Assembly (NCBI RefSeq): GCF_014892575.1
Contig: NZ_JADBGI010000008.1
Location: forward strand, 220,627-281,283
Reading direction: 5' to 3'
From: Nocardiopsis coralli
Lineage (GTDB): Bacteria > Actinomycetota > Actinomycetes > Streptosporangiales > Streptosporangiaceae
Length of the DNA: 60,657 nucleotides
Positions 52,601 through 60,252 of this stretch are shown here, piece after piece. The position numbers were made by a program, and so were the translations under genes. Within the stretch, counting starts at the first letter, position 1; each line of letters opens with the position of its first letter. Under the pieces are notes generated by a model. The model worked only from the letters and a program-made list of their open reading frames with translations. It did no database searches and was not told the DNA's origin.

Positions 52601-53083
52601 GCGTTCCACAGCTGGTTGGAGGAGCGTTTCGGCCAGGGCGCGACCCTGCTCGACGAGCTCCCGGGCGCCGCCGACGAGACCGCGGGGGAGGACGAGGACC
52701 TCGCCGAGCTGCAGCGTGCGTTCGAGGAGAGCGAGTGGGGGCCGCGGGTCCCGGTCGAGGTCGAGGTGCCGTTCGAGACCGTGATCGGTGATCGCCTGGT
52801 GCGCGGACGCATGGACGCCGTCTTCCACGACCCGGACACCGGCCGTTGGGACGTCGTGGACTGGAAGACCGGCAGCCCGCCCTCGAACGAGAGCGAGCGC
52901 CGCGCGGTGGGGGTGCAGCTGGCCGCCTACCGGCTGGCCTGGGCCGACCTGCAGGGTGTGGACCTGGCCGAGGTGCACGCGGCGTTCCACTACGTGCGCG
53001 CGAACGAGACCGTGCGCCCTGCCGACCTGCTCGACCGCGACGGGTTGGCCGCGCTCATCGAGACGGTGCCCGAGCCCGGGTGA
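49691..53083 (+). CDS. adnB: AdnB-like helicase-nuclease subunit
   Basis: The 1130-residue protein has motor motifs VVAGAGSGKSETM, LGLTFTRKATAELAERV, VVLLDEYQDTSHAQ, VGDPCQSIYGWRG, LMTMHAAKGLQWP and LAYVAVTRASFALL. The C-terminal nuclease has AFHSWLEERFG, GRMDAVFHD and VVDWKTG, then QLAAYRLAW. An acidic Pro-rich linker (about 820-885) separates motor and nuclease. In mycobacteria the AdnB motor drives translocation. The ATG lies inside the end of adnA, so equal synthesis by coupling is expected. Confidence 0.92.
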   Translation: MSEPHRPRFSPAELARLLGQPEPTAEQSEVVAAPLEPGVVVAGAGSGKSETMASRVVWLVANGYVRPEHVLGLTFTRKATAELAERVRKRLDQLRETEQLPEELLDGEPTVSTYNAYAGRIVSDHALREAVEPTSRLLSEGQSWQLASRIVGEYDGPMDHITVGADTVTRRTLELAGQISDHLTGPEQVRGIGRWLRAEAENLPKKPAPATRNLLSAQQRREQLLPLVERYEHAKRGREVMDFGDQMALAARIAQNHPEVGLIERGRFKVVLLDEYQDTSHAQLVLLRALFGEGHAVTAVGDPCQSIYGWRGAVAANLTNFPQDFPAAPGRSAPVRRLATSFRNGERVLRVAERISEPLRAQAAEVPVLHPGPARRGRGHTHAALFSGQVEEAEWIARRLDAYLGAGPREPGGPRLAPDGIPWPEGEAGSGTDGRIGPGDIAVLCRKRSQFPALREALEERGIPVEVVGLGGLMLVPEVRDIIATLRVVHDASAGNELARLLTGPRWRIGPGDLAALGRRAADLARSTRRDLTTDGPEGDAGEDDLLRRTVLDLTSESGSLVDAVDDPGPAEHYSETAYARITRLAEELRHLRKQIGQPLPDLVTEVERVLGLDIEVASRSGRDPLSARADLDAFVDHAVRFVGNSDTPTLGSFLSYLNAAAEKESGLAPGERVGSSDSVKLMTMHAAKGLQWPVVVVPGMSEGSGAPLFPTKLKAGDMWIQGEHLLPYRLRGDRLNLPELRSVDKKGIDDFKAAEQERHRLEERRLAYVAVTRASFALLCTGHWWGRDAASERGPSEFLDEVHDACEAGAGTVDHWEPRPDPDEEGPHGDEEESAVWPPEEELPGRGDRPSEPPEEGPRTRREEILDGAAMVEQARARMLAGEEDPAERPAPPPGLRHRLGGWERDTELLLAHRHQEGSGPGPGPVEVELPDHLSVSSMVWLARDPAALARQIRRPLPRPPAPHTRRGTAFHSWLEERFGQGATLLDELPGAADETAGEDEDLAELQRAFEESEWGPRVPVEVEVPFETVIGDRLVRGRMDAVFHDPDTGRWDVVDWKTGSPPSNESERRAVGVQLAAYRLAWADLQGVDLAEVHAAFHYVRANETVRPADLLDRDGLAALIETVPEPG

Positions 53084-53120
53084 CGGGTGACGGGTGGGGC
53101 CGGGTGCGAGCCCGAGACAC

Positions 53121-53164
53121 GCTCCGTCCTGCATGTGAGCGCCGGCGAGTGTGCAGGACGGAGC
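53121..53164 (+). terminator. Terminator after adnB
   Basis: GCTCCGTCCTGCA at 53121-53133 pairs perfectly with TGCAGGACGGAGC at 53152-53164 across an 18-nt loop. No T-run follows. Confidence 0.78.
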
Positions 53165-53582
53165 GGAAACCACCATGGCCCGGTTCTCGAGTCGTGCACC
53201 GTTGTTGGGGCCCGGGCTCAAGACGTTCTCGCCCCGCGTGACGCACTCACTGGCGTTCGCGCGTCACGCGGGGCGTAGCGGGGGTGCTCTGGCGTCGGCG
53301 TGTGACGGGGGCGCGGTGGGGTGGCCCGGCATTCGCGCGGTTTTCGCGCGTTCTGTGTGGCGTGGGTGTAGCGGAGGTGCTCTGGCGTTCGCGCGTCACG
53401 CGGGGCGTGATTGGGGCACCTGGTGTTCGCGCGTTCTGTGGGCGTGGTGGGATGCGTGCTTCGTTGTTCGTGCGTGGTGTGGGCGCGGTGGAAGAGGGTG
53501 CCTTGGTGCTGGGGTGTCACGCGGGGCGTAGTTGGGCCTGGGTGACGGGTGGGGCCGTGGTGGTTCGGGTGCGTTGTCGGTC

Positions 53583-53606
53583 CGTTCACCGGGGCGTTCA
53601 CCGGGG
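53583..53606 (+). promoter_or_regulatory. Tandem 12-base direct repeat before the GntR gene
   Basis: CGTTCACCGGGG occurs twice head to tail, ending 9 bases before the regulator's ATG. GCGTTCACC recurs near 54509, ahead of the operon it probably controls. This spacing would suit a regulator binding both sites. Confidence 0.38.
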
Positions 53607-53615
53607 TCGGGCACA

Positions 53616-54404
53616 ATGACCCGCGTGTCGGTCACAGGAATCCCCCAGGACAGCGGGGCCCCGGTACGCGCCGGGGTGCCCGAGCACGGCCGTGTGCCCA
53701 AGTACTACGCGGTGCGCATCCTGCTCACCGAGCTCGTCGACGGCTTGGAGGAGGGCCAGACCCTGCCCACCGAGCGCGATCTCACCGAACGCTTCGGCGC
53801 CGCGCGTGAGACCGTGCGCCAGGCCCTGCGCGACCTCCTCCTGGAGGGCCGGTTGCGCCGCCGCGGCCGGGGGACGGTCGTGGCCGGGCCCAAGCTCGCC
53901 CAACCGCTCTCCCTGGCCAGTTACACCGAGGGCGTGCGCCGCCAGGGTCTGCGCCCGGGCCGCACCCTCGTCGACCTGCGCAGTTGGCCCTGCCCGGCCG
54001 CGCTCGCCGAAGAACTCGACCTCTCCGAGGGCGAACCGGTCTGGCACATGGAACGTGTGCTGTGGGCCGACGACGAACGTGTCGGGCTGGAGTCCACCTA
54101 CGTCGCGGTCGCCCGGGTTCCGGGGCTGAGCAGCGACTTCGACCCGGACTCGAGCTTCTACGCCTTCCTGCACGAGCGGGTCGGCATCACCTTCGCCGAC
54201 GCCGACGAACGACTGGAGACGGTGCTGGCCACACCCCGGGAGGCGCTGCTCGTGGGAACGCCGCCCGCGCTGCCGATGCTCCTCATCCACCGGGTCTCCC
54301 GCGACGGGAACAGTCGGCCGTTCGAACGTGTGCGCTCGCTCTACCGCGGCGACCGGTTCAGCTTCACCGCTCGCCTGTCCGGGGCCGGTCCCGGACCCGC
54401 CTGA
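53616..54404 (+). CDS. GntR-family regulator with UTRA domain (phosphonate type)
   Basis: The 262-residue protein has a winged helix-turn-helix at about 30-95: LPTERDLTERFGAARETVRQALRDLLLEGRLRRRGRGTVV. The C-terminal UTRA ligand domain reads GEPVWHMERVLWADDERVGLE and LLIHRVSRDGNSRPFERVRSLYRGDRFSF. UTRA proteins sense small sugars, amino acids or phosphonates. Its position directly before an aminophosphonate operon points to control of that operon. The start could also be the GTG three codons later. Confidence 0.9.
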   Translation: MTRVSVTGIPQDSGAPVRAGVPEHGRVPKYYAVRILLTELVDGLEEGQTLPTERDLTERFGAARETVRQALRDLLLEGRLRRRGRGTVVAGPKLAQPLSLASYTEGVRRQGLRPGRTLVDLRSWPCPAALAEELDLSEGEPVWHMERVLWADDERVGLESTYVAVARVPGLSSDFDPDSSFYAFLHERVGITFADADERLETVLATPREALLVGTPPALPMLLIHRVSRDGNSRPFERVRSLYRGDRFSFTARLSGAGPGPA

Positions 54405-54572
54405 CCTCGAACCCCCGGCCCCGCGCCCCGGCCTCCGAAGCAGCGACCCGGCACGCCCGGACCCCTGAGATCACGGAAAGATCACGTGTCTGGTCCAAAG
54501 TTTCGGGCGCGTTCACCCGCGTGTCCCCCGAGGTCACCGGGGCCTCAACCCGCGCTCGCCACGCTCGGGGGC

Positions 54573-55694
54573 ATGCGAGTCATCATCGTCGGTGCCGGCG
54601 TACTCGGCACCATGCACGCCTGGCAGGCCGTCTCCCGCGGACACGAGGTCGTCCACCTCGAACGCGAGGCTGCAGCCCGAGGCGCGTCCGTCCGCAACTT
54701 CGGCCTCGTCTGGGTCAGCGGCCGCTCCGCCGGCCCCGAACTCGACACCGCCCTGCGCGCCCGGGAACTGTGGGAGGAGATCGGCAAGCAGGTCCCCGAC
54801 CTCGGGTTCCGCGCCTCCGGATCCCTCACCCCGGTCACCACCGACCGCGAACGCGCCGTCGCCCGGGAGGCCCTCGCCGCCCCCGAGGCCCGACTGCGCG
54901 ACCTGCACTACCTCGACCCCGACCAGGTCCGTGAGGTCAACCCCGCCCTGCGCGGAGAGATGCTCGGCGCGCTCTGGTGCCGCCGCGACGCCCAGGTGGA
55001 ACCCCGCACCGCCCAACGCGCCCTCCAGGACACCCTCGCCCGCAGCGGCAGGTACACCCTCCTGACCGGGCGCGAGGCCCGCGAGCTCCCGCGCCCCGGG
55101 GCCGTGCGCGACGACCACGGCGACCTCCACGAGGGCGACCACGTCGTCCTGTGCACCGGCGCCCAGCTCGGCGGCCTGGTCCGCGAACTCGCCCCCGATC
55201 TGCCCGTCCGCCGCGTGCGCCTCCAGATGATGCAGACCGAGCCCCTGGAGACCACCCTCACCACCTCCGTCGCCGACGCCGACAGCTTCCGGTACTACCC
55301 CGCCTACCGCGGCCCCGGGCTCGACACCCTCAACGCACACCAGCCCCAGCCCGCGACCGCCCGCGACCACGCCATGCAATTGCTCATGGTCCAGCGCGCC
55401 GACGGCTCCCTGACCATCGGCGACACCCACGAGTACGAGCACCCCTTCTCCTTCGACACCGACGAGGCCCCCTACGAACACCTCACCGGGGTCGTCGAAG
55501 GCCTGCTCGGACGCCCGCTGCCCTCGATCCGCCGCCGCTGGGCCGGTGTCTACGCCCAGTGCACCGACCCCGGAACCGTCGTGCACCGCGCACCCGTCGC
55601 CGACGGCGCCTGGCTCGTCACCGGGCCGGGCGGGCGCGGCATGACCTGTTCCCCCGCCATCGCCGAGACCACCGCGAACGACCTGGGATGGTGA
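54573..55694 (+). CDS. FAD-dependent oxidoreductase (TIGR03364-type, aminophosphonate linked)
   Basis: The 373-residue DadA-superfamily enzyme starts with MRVIIVGAGVLGTMHAW, the FAD dinucleotide motif. It continues with SVRNFGLVWVSGR and ends with a C-terminal WLVTGPGGRGMTCSPAIAE. It matches the family found next to phosphonatase-like hydrolases, proposed to deaminate an aminophosphonate to an aldehyde. The hydrolase gene follows immediately. The exact substrate is unknown; 2-aminoethylphosphonate or a hydroxy or N-methyl derivative is possible. The ATG follows a GGGGG stretch. Confidence 0.88.
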   Translation: MRVIIVGAGVLGTMHAWQAVSRGHEVVHLEREAAARGASVRNFGLVWVSGRSAGPELDTALRARELWEEIGKQVPDLGFRASGSLTPVTTDRERAVAREALAAPEARLRDLHYLDPDQVREVNPALRGEMLGALWCRRDAQVEPRTAQRALQDTLARSGRYTLLTGREARELPRPGAVRDDHGDLHEGDHVVLCTGAQLGGLVRELAPDLPVRRVRLQMMQTEPLETTLTTSVADADSFRYYPAYRGPGLDTLNAHQPQPATARDHAMQLLMVQRADGSLTIGDTHEYEHPFSFDTDEAPYEHLTGVVEGLLGRPLPSIRRRWAGVYAQCTDPGTVVHRAPVADGAWLVTGPGGRGMTCSPAIAETTANDLGW

Positions 55695-55696
55695 CC

Positions 55697-56398
55697 ATGA
55701 CCGACCGCGCCCCGAACCCCGCCCTCACCGACCGCCTCGCCCGCACCGAGCTCGTCGTGCTCGACATGGCCGGCACCACCGTCGCCGACGACGGGCTCGT
55801 CGAGGAGGCCTTCCGCACCGCCCTGCCCGGCGCCGGCCCCGAACAGACCGCCTACGTGCGCGCCACCATGGGCACCTCCAAGATCACCGTCTTCCGCCAC
55901 CTCACCGGCGGCGACGAGGCCCGCGCGCAACAGGCCAACACCGCCTTCGAGCACGCCTACGCCCGCCTCGTCGACGACGGCCACTGCGCGCCCCTGCCCG
56001 GCGCCGAGGAGACCCTGCGCCGCCTCCGCGACCAGGGCCGCACCATCGCCCTGACCACCGGGTTCGCCCGCACCACCCAGGAACGCATCATCGCCGCCCT
56101 GGGCTGGCAGGGCCTCACCGACCTCACCCTCTGCCCGGCCGACGCCGGACGCGGGCGCCCCCACCCCGACATGGTGCTCACCGCCGCCCTGCGCGCCCGT
56201 GTCTCCTCCGTGGCCGCGGTCGCCGTGGCCGGTGACACCGACTCCGACGTGCGCACCGGGCTCAACGCGGGCGCCGGGATCGTGGCCGGGGTGCGCACCG
56301 GGGCCCACGGCGAGGAGGAACTGCGCGCCGCCGGGGCCACCCACGTGCTCGACTCCGTGGCGGCCCTGCCCGGACTGCTCGAGGCGAGGGAGGGCTGA
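55697..56398 (+). CDS. Phosphonatase-like HAD hydrolase (TIGR03351-type)
   Basis: The 233-residue protein has Asp23 in LDMAGTT, the DxAGT form typical of phosphonatases. A cap Lys62 in MGTSK corresponds to the Schiff-base Lys of PhnX. RGRPHPDM has Arg where most HAD proteins have Lys, and AGDTDSDVRTG gives the second Asp pair. It should cleave the C-P bond of phosphonoacetaldehyde or a close aldehyde. The gene starts 2 bases after the oxidoreductase stop; a start a few codons earlier (55688) is possible. The pairing suggests a two-step oxidase/phosphonatase route. Confidence 0.9.
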   Translation: MTDRAPNPALTDRLARTELVVLDMAGTTVADDGLVEEAFRTALPGAGPEQTAYVRATMGTSKITVFRHLTGGDEARAQQANTAFEHAYARLVDDGHCAPLPGAEETLRRLRDQGRTIALTTGFARTTQERIIAALGWQGLTDLTLCPADAGRGRPHPDMVLTAALRARVSSVAAVAVAGDTDSDVRTGLNAGAGIVAGVRTGAHGEEELRAAGATHVLDSVAALPGLLEAREG

Positions 56399-56399
56399 C

Positions 56400-57452
56400 G
56401 TGGGTATCCGCCTCGACGGGGTGAGCGTCTCCTACGGCGGCACCACCGTTCTGGACTCCCTGGACCTGACCGTCGAACCGGGCGAGTTCACCGCCCTGCT
56501 CGGCCCCTCCGGTTCCGGCAAGACCACCGCCTTGCGCAGCGTCGCCGGGTTCGTGCGACCCGACTCCGGCCGGGTGTTCCTGGGCGGGCGCGACGTCACC
56601 GACCTGCCCCCGTACAGCCGTGGCATCGGGATGGTCGTGCAGAGCTACGCCCTGTTCCCGCACATGCGCGTGGACCAGAACGTCGCCTTCGGGCTGCGCG
56701 CCCAGGGTGTGCCCCGCCGGGAGGTGCGCACCCGGGTCGGGGAGGCGCTCGAACTCACGGGGATGGCCGAGTACGCACGCCGCCACCCGCGTGAACTCTC
56801 CGGCGGGCAACAGCAGCGCGTGGCCATCTCCCGCGCCCTGGCCGTGCGCCCCCAGGTCCTGCTCCTGGACGAACCGCTCTCCGCCCTCGACGCCCGCCTG
56901 CGCAGCGAGATGACCACGGAACTCGCGCGCCTGCACCGCGACCTGCCCGACCTCACCGTCCTGCACGTCACGCACGACCAGGGCGAGGCGCTCACCCTCG
57001 CCGACCGGGTCGCGCTCCTGGAACGCGCCCGCCTGCGCGAGTACGACACCCCGCGCAACCTCTACGACCGGCCCCGCACCGCCTTCGCCGCCGGGTTCGT
57101 GGGCAGTGCCAACCTGCTGCCCGGACGCCTGGACCGGGGGAGCGTGCGCTTCTGCGGCCTGGACGTGGACGCGCCCGACGCCCTGCCCTCCGGGGTGGCC
57201 GACGGCGACGACCTGCGCGTGTGCCTGCGCCCGCACCGGCTCACGCTCGGCCCGTCCGAACACACCGTCCGGGGCCGGGTCACCGATCTGAGCTGGCGCG
57301 GGTCCACCCACCGGGTCACCGCCGACGTCGACGGTCACAGCTTCACCGCGGAGGTGCCCGGAACCGCGGAGATCCCCGACCTCGGCACCACCGTCGAGCT
57401 CGGGTTCACCCGCCGCGACCTGGTCGTCGTGCCCGCGGGGGAGGAACCGTGA
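56400..57452 (+). CDS. ABC transporter ATP-binding protein (2-aminoethylphosphonate type)
   Basis: The 350-residue ATPase has Walker A LGPSGSGKTT, Q-loop VVQSYALFPHM, signature ELSGGQQQRVAIS, Walker B LLLDEPLSALDARL and HVTHDQGEAL. A C-terminal TOBE-like regulatory domain follows (FVGSANLLPGRL, RPHRLTLGPSE). This is the layout of iron, polyamine and aminophosphonate importers. The GTG start comes one base after the hydrolase stop and after GAGGG. It powers the two permeases that follow. Confidence 0.92.
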   Translation: MGIRLDGVSVSYGGTTVLDSLDLTVEPGEFTALLGPSGSGKTTALRSVAGFVRPDSGRVFLGGRDVTDLPPYSRGIGMVVQSYALFPHMRVDQNVAFGLRAQGVPRREVRTRVGEALELTGMAEYARRHPRELSGGQQQRVAISRALAVRPQVLLLDEPLSALDARLRSEMTTELARLHRDLPDLTVLHVTHDQGEALTLADRVALLERARLREYDTPRNLYDRPRTAFAAGFVGSANLLPGRLDRGSVRFCGLDVDAPDALPSGVADGDDLRVCLRPHRLTLGPSEHTVRGRVTDLSWRGSTHRVTADVDGHSFTAEVPGTAEIPDLGTTVELGFTRRDLVVVPAGEEP

Positions 57453-58420
57453 CCGCCCTCGCCCCGCACCCCGCGCCCCGGGTGCCCGAACCGCGCCGCC
57501 CCGCCGAAGGGCCGCCACCGCCCCGCCGGGGCCTGCCCGCGTGGGTGTGGGCCGTCCCGCCCGTGCTCGCGCTCGCCGCCGTGGTGCTCTACCCCCTGGG
57601 CGCCGTGGTCGCCGAGTCCCTCACCGGACCCGACGGCGCCGCCACCACCGCGCACTACGCCGAGGTCCTGGCCACCGAAAGGTTCCGGGACGCCCTGGCC
57701 ACCACCGTGTTCGTCGCCGTCTGCGCCACCGCCGGCTGCCTCGTGCTCGGGCTCGGCCTGGCCCTGGTCATCGCGTTCGTGCCTTTCCCGGGCAGCCGCG
57801 CCGCCGGACGCCTCGTCGACACCTACCTGTCGTTCCCGTCCTTCCTCATCACCCTGGCACTGCTGTTCCTGTACGGGACCGTGGGTGTGGCCAACGGGAT
57901 CTGGACCGACGTGACCGGCGCCGACACCGGTCCGTTCGACTTCATGGCCACACCCTGGGGCGTGATCCTCGCCGAGATCACCTTCTTCACCCCGTTCGTG
58001 CTGCGGCCGCTGCTCGCCGCCTTCACCCAGCTCGACACCGCGCAGTTGGAGGTCGCCTCCTCGCTCGGGGCCAGGGGTGGGCGGATCGTGCGCTCGGTGA
58101 TCCTGCCCGAGGCCTTCCCCGCGCTCGTCGCCGGCGGGGCGCTGGTCCTGGTGCTGTCCCTCAACGAGTTCGCGATCGTGCTCTTCACCGGCGCGAAGGA
58201 CGTGGTGACCCTACCGATGCTCGTCTACAGCGCGGCGATCCTCGAGGCGGACTACACCACCGCGTGCGTGGTCGCCACCGTCAACGCCGCCCTGTCCGTG
58301 TGCCTCTACCTGCTCTACCGGGCCGCCACCTCACGCCTGAGGGGACCGGCCGGCGGGCCGCGGAAGCACGGCACGCAGAAGGACGGCACGCAGAAGGGGG
58401 GCCGACGTGCTGGTGCATGA
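57449..58420 (+). CDS. ABC transporter permease 1 (2-aminoethylphosphonate type)
   Basis: The 323-residue protein has a Pro-rich N-terminus and six hydrophobic segments. The EAA-like loop ASSLGARGGRIVRSVILPEAFP contacts the ATPase. The GTG overlaps the ATPase stop (GTGA), with GGGGGAGGAA upstream. The C-terminus carries a short basic repeat, HGTQKDGTQKGG, from a 14-base DNA duplication; this may be recent slippage. It forms the import channel with permease 2. Confidence 0.9.
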   Translation: MTALAPHPAPRVPEPRRPAEGPPPPRRGLPAWVWAVPPVLALAAVVLYPLGAVVAESLTGPDGAATTAHYAEVLATERFRDALATTVFVAVCATAGCLVLGLGLALVIAFVPFPGSRAAGRLVDTYLSFPSFLITLALLFLYGTVGVANGIWTDVTGADTGPFDFMATPWGVILAEITFFTPFVLRPLLAAFTQLDTAQLEVASSLGARGGRIVRSVILPEAFPALVAGGALVLVLSLNEFAIVLFTGAKDVVTLPMLVYSAAILEADYTTACVVATVNAALSVCLYLLYRAATSRLRGPAGGPRKHGTQKDGTQKGGRRAGA

Positions 58421-59204
58421 CCGCCTCACCCGCCGGAGCATCCAGACGGTCTTCCTCCTGGTGTTCCTGCCCCTGTTCGCCCTGCCGCTGGCGGTGATCC
58501 TCGCGGCCTCGCTCAGCACCAACTGGAGCGGGGCGCTGCCCTCCGGGTTCACCCTGGAGCACTACGCCGCCGTCCTGAACGGGCCCACCCTGGACGCACT
58601 GCGCGTCAGCGTCGTCACCGCGGTCATCGCGAGCGTGTGCGCCCTCGTCGCCGGGACCTGGGCGGCGCTGTCCGCGCACTCCCTCGGCCCGCGCGGACGC
58701 CGGGTCATGGACGCCCTGTTCATGCTCCCCGTCGCCGTTCCCACGGTCGTGGTCGGGCTCGCGCTCCTGGTCGCCTTCAGTAGCCCGCCCGTGCTGCTCA
58801 ACGGCACCCAGATGATCGTGTTCATCGCGCACACCGTGCTGGTCACCGCCTTCGCCTACCAGTCGGTGTCGGCGGCCCTGGACCGGCTCGACCCCGTGCA
58901 CGCCCAGGTCGCCGCCTCCCTCGGGGCCCGGCCCGCGCGCACGTTGTTCCTGGTGCGGCTGCCGCTGCTGCTGCCGTCGCTGAGCGGCGCCGCCGGGCTC
59001 TGCTTCGCCCTGTCCATGGGCGAGCTCAGCGCCACGATGATGCTCTACCCGCCGGACTGGACCCCGCTCCCGGTGCGGATCTTCACCGCCACCGACCGCG
59101 GGGCGCTCTTCACCGGCTCCGCCTTCGCGGTGGTGCTCATGGCCACCACCCTGCTCGTCATGTTCGCCCTCTCCCTGGTGCGCACCCGCGCCGGGCACCG
59201 TTGA
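58407..59204 (+). CDS. ABC transporter permease 2 (2-aminoethylphosphonate type)
   Basis: The 265-residue protein has six membrane helices and the loop AASLGARPARTLFLVRLPLLLPSL. It starts with a GTG 14 bases inside the preceding gene, behind GAAGGGGGG. It pairs with permease 1. The motif MGELSATMMLYPPDWTPLPVRIF near the end resembles phosphonate and iron importers. Confidence 0.9.
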   Translation: MLVHDRLTRRSIQTVFLLVFLPLFALPLAVILAASLSTNWSGALPSGFTLEHYAAVLNGPTLDALRVSVVTAVIASVCALVAGTWAALSAHSLGPRGRRVMDALFMLPVAVPTVVVGLALLVAFSSPPVLLNGTQMIVFIAHTVLVTAFAYQSVSAALDRLDPVHAQVAASLGARPARTLFLVRLPLLLPSLSGAAGLCFALSMGELSATMMLYPPDWTPLPVRIFTATDRGALFTGSAFAVVLMATTLLVMFALSLVRTRAGHR

Positions 59205-59220
59205 CCATCCGGAGGAGACC

Positions 59221-60252
59221 ATGCGCGTCCGAACCCTGGCGCCCCTCACCCTGACCGCCGCGCTCGCCCTCACCGGGTGCGGCATCACCGAACCCGCCGA
59301 GACCATCACCGTCTACGCTGCCGACGGGCTCAGCGACGTCGACGGCGACGGGTGGCTGGACCAGCTCTTCGAGGACTTCGAGGAGGAGACCGGCGTGACG
59401 GTCCAGTACGTCGAGGGCGGATCCGGCGAGATGGTGCAGCGGGCCGAGCGGGAGAGCTCCAACCCGCAGGCCGACGTACTGCTCACCCTGCCGCCGTTCA
59501 TCCAGCAGGCCGACAACGCCGGGCTCCTGCAGCAGTACGAACCCGAAGGTGCCGAGCAGGTGTCCACGAGGGACCCCGACGGGGCCTGGACCACCGTCGT
59601 CGACAACTACTTCGCGTTCGTGCACAACTCCGAGGAGGTCGATGAGCCGCCCGAGACCTGGGAGGACCTGCTCGACCCCGAGTACGAGGGACGGTTGCAG
59701 TACTCCACGCCCGGGGTGGCGGGGGACGGGACCGCCGTGCTCATCCAGGCGATGGAGCAGTTCGGCGGCCTCGAACCGGCGATGGAGTACCTCGGGGACC
59801 TGCAGGAGAACAATGTCGGGCCCTCGTCCTCGACGGGGGCGCTGGGGCCGAAGGTCGACAAGGGCGAGCTGCTCGTGGCCAACGGCGACGTGCAGATGAA
59901 CTACGACCAGAGCCGCACCATGCCCAACCTCGAGCTCTGGTTCCCCGCGCGGGAGGGAGGGGAGCCGACCACGTTCGCGCTGCCGTACACCGTCGGGTTG
60001 CTGGATGGCGCGCCGGACAGCGAGAACGGGCAGGCGCTGATCGACTTCCTGCTGTCGGAGGAGGCGCAGGAGCGGGTGCCGTCCGAGGCCGGAGGGTTCC
60101 CCGCGCGCGACGATGTCGAGGCGACGGGGGAGGACGCCGAGGAGCTCGAAGAGATCATGGACGGGGTGGAGGTCTTCGAGCCCGACTGGGACGAGGTGGA
60201 GGAGGAGCTGCCGGGTTACCTGGACGCCTGGCGCGAGGCGACCGATTCCTGA
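59221..60252 (+). CDS. Lipoprotein substrate-binding protein (2-aminoethylphosphonate type)
   Basis: The 343-residue protein has a lipoprotein signal (LALTGCG, with the lipid-attached Cys at residue 20). It continues ITVYAADGLSDVDGDGWLDQLFEDFEEETGV, then SNPQADVLLTLPPFIQQAD and NYDQSRTMPN. The pattern resembles the PhnS-type and iron-type binding proteins. GGAGGAGACC precedes the ATG. It should capture the aminophosphonate outside the cell and deliver it to the permeases. Confidence 0.9.
   Translation: MRVRTLAPLTLTAALALTGCGITEPAETITVYAADGLSDVDGDGWLDQLFEDFEEETGVTVQYVEGGSGEMVQRAERESSNPQADVLLTLPPFIQQADNAGLLQQYEPEGAEQVSTRDPDGAWTTVVDNYFAFVHNSEEVDEPPETWEDLLDPEYEGRLQYSTPGVAGDGTAVLIQAMEQFGGLEPAMEYLGDLQENNVGPSSSTGALGPKVDKGELLVANGDVQMNYDQSRTMPNLELWFPAREGGEPTTFALPYTVGLLDGAPDSENGQALIDFLLSEEAQERVPSEAGGFPARDDVEATGEDAEELEEIMDGVEVFEPDWDEVEEELPGYLDAWREATDS

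Larger units (their letters stand above)
53084..53615. repeat. Non-coding, G/T-skewed region with direct and inverted repeats
   Basis: No credible gene is seen; open frames here are shadows. CTGGCGTTCGCGCGTCAC begins identical 27-base copies at 53250-53276 and 53382-53408. The core GTCACGCGGGGCGT occurs a third time from 53516, and once inverted within 53231-53244, where it forms a 14-bp stem with 53261-53274. Variants of TAGCGG-GGTGCTCTGGCGT also recur. G and T dominate the plus strand. It separates adnB from the phosphonate regulator. Confidence 0.7.

Noticed and set aside
53151..53531. Open frames in the repeat-rich region after adnB
   Set aside because: Composition simply reflects repeated GC-rich DNA; frames exist on both strands over the same repeats and none has a credible ribosome site or motif.
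53231..53531. CRISPR-like array
   Set aside because: The repeats are few, unequally spaced and partly inverted, with no regular spacers and no cas genes in the window.
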